Below, in pieces: positions 33,394 to 33,476 of a stretch of DNA of 33,476 nucleotides. The stretch comes from an uncultured Anaerolineales bacterium (GTDB lineage: Bacteria; Chloroflexota; Anaerolineae; Anaerolineales; Villigracilaceae). Under the pieces are notes generated by a model. That model was given only the letters and a program-made list of their open reading frames with translations, did not search any database and was not told the origin of the DNA. The DNA is taken from contig CALFXA010000178.1 in assembly GCA_937928015.1 (NCBI GenBank), positions 1 to 33,476 on the forward strand, given 5' to 3'. Both the position numbers and the translations under genes were made by a program. How positions within the stretch are numbered: the first letter of the stretch is position 1; every line of letters starts with the position of its first letter.

Positions 33394-33424
33394 AAAGCGG
33401 AGTCGAATTGTTCGACTCCGCTTT
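33394..33424. terminator. Bidirectional intrinsic terminator
   Basis: AAAGCGGAGTCGAA-TTG-TTCGACTCCGCTTT, a perfect 14-bp stem. It is flanked by an A-run on the left (a T-run for minus-strand transcription) and CCTTTT on the right. It fits the end of the two-component operon and of a converging minus-strand gene. Confidence 0.9.
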
Positions 33425-33439
33425 CCTTTTGCATTGCCA

Positions 33440-33476
33440 TTACTGGCTCACGCTCACAATTCCCCCGAACGCATTC
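33440..33476 (-). CDS. Possible last codons of a minus-strand gene
   Basis: The minus strand reads NAFGGIVSVSQ then TAA in one frame up to the window edge, 15 nt before the bidirectional terminator. The position suits a converging gene. The piece is too short to identify. Confidence 0.3.
   Translation of the reverse strand, partial: NAFGGIVSVSQ

Overview
The window looks like chromosomal DNA of a mesophilic member of the Chloroflexota, most likely class Anaerolineae. This is inferred from protein flavour (MalT-type LuxR regulators, DUF4395/DUF6326 membrane proteins, a bacterial mevalonate-pathway decarboxylase, a YkcB-like GT39 enzyme), not from a marker gene. Most of it is GC-rich and densely packed. 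An AT-rich island at about 9.3-13.5 kb stands out. No rRNA, tRNA, CRISPR array or transposase gene was seen.

Region 1 (1-9330), housekeeping: the 5' end of hutI and a GT39 membrane glycosyltransferase on the minus strand; divergent from them, a four-helix membrane protein whose promoter carries a LexA-like palindrome, then radC. Converging on radC are two minus-strand groups. One holds an MA-like metalloprotease and acylphosphatase, whose genes overlap. The other holds an M50 site-2 protease and a HEAT-repeat protein with TAACATG coupling, with a mevalonate-pathway decarboxylase gene upstream. A perfect 24-bp palindrome separates the HEAT and MA-protease genes.

Region 2 (9331-16237), AT-rich island, all minus strand: a 904-aa MalT-like LuxR regulator followed by a chain of small membrane-protein genes (a fusion ending in DUF6326, a 38-aa six-cysteine miniprotein, a 148-aa membrane protein, a GC-rich six-helix protein, a DUF4395 protein, a CPBP protease). 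A repeat of about 128 bp occurs twice here and in part a third time. It covers the last codons of one gene, the spacer, and the leader and start of the next, so the genes look like exchangeable modules. This is the most unusual structure in the window.

Region 3 (16383-28165), sugar cluster on the plus strand: an autoregulated LacI repressor, GH36 alpha-galactosidase, a lipoprotein sugar-binding protein with two permeases, a trehalose-synthase-type GH13, a GH32 beta-fructosidase and an amylosucrase. The same TGAAAGTGCTTTCA operator sits on both strong promoters (before lacI and before the binding protein). Intrinsic terminators between genes probably set relative expression. The likely job is uptake and breakdown of raffinose-family oligosaccharides and sucrose, with conversion to alpha-glucan or trehalose. 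The transporter ATPase is not encoded here. A 16-codon remnant resembling the start of a mevalonate decarboxylase gene lies upstream of lacI.

Region 4 (28276-33268), plus strand: a 34-aa membrane miniprotein, an ABC-2 permease, an ABC ATPase, a second ABC-2 permease, a NarL-type histidine kinase and its response regulator, probably a drug or envelope-stress exporter with its own two-component system. A 99-bp palindromic MITE-like element separates kinase and regulator, and a second inverted-repeat element follows the regulator. The window ends with a terminator and what may be the last codons of a minus-strand gene.
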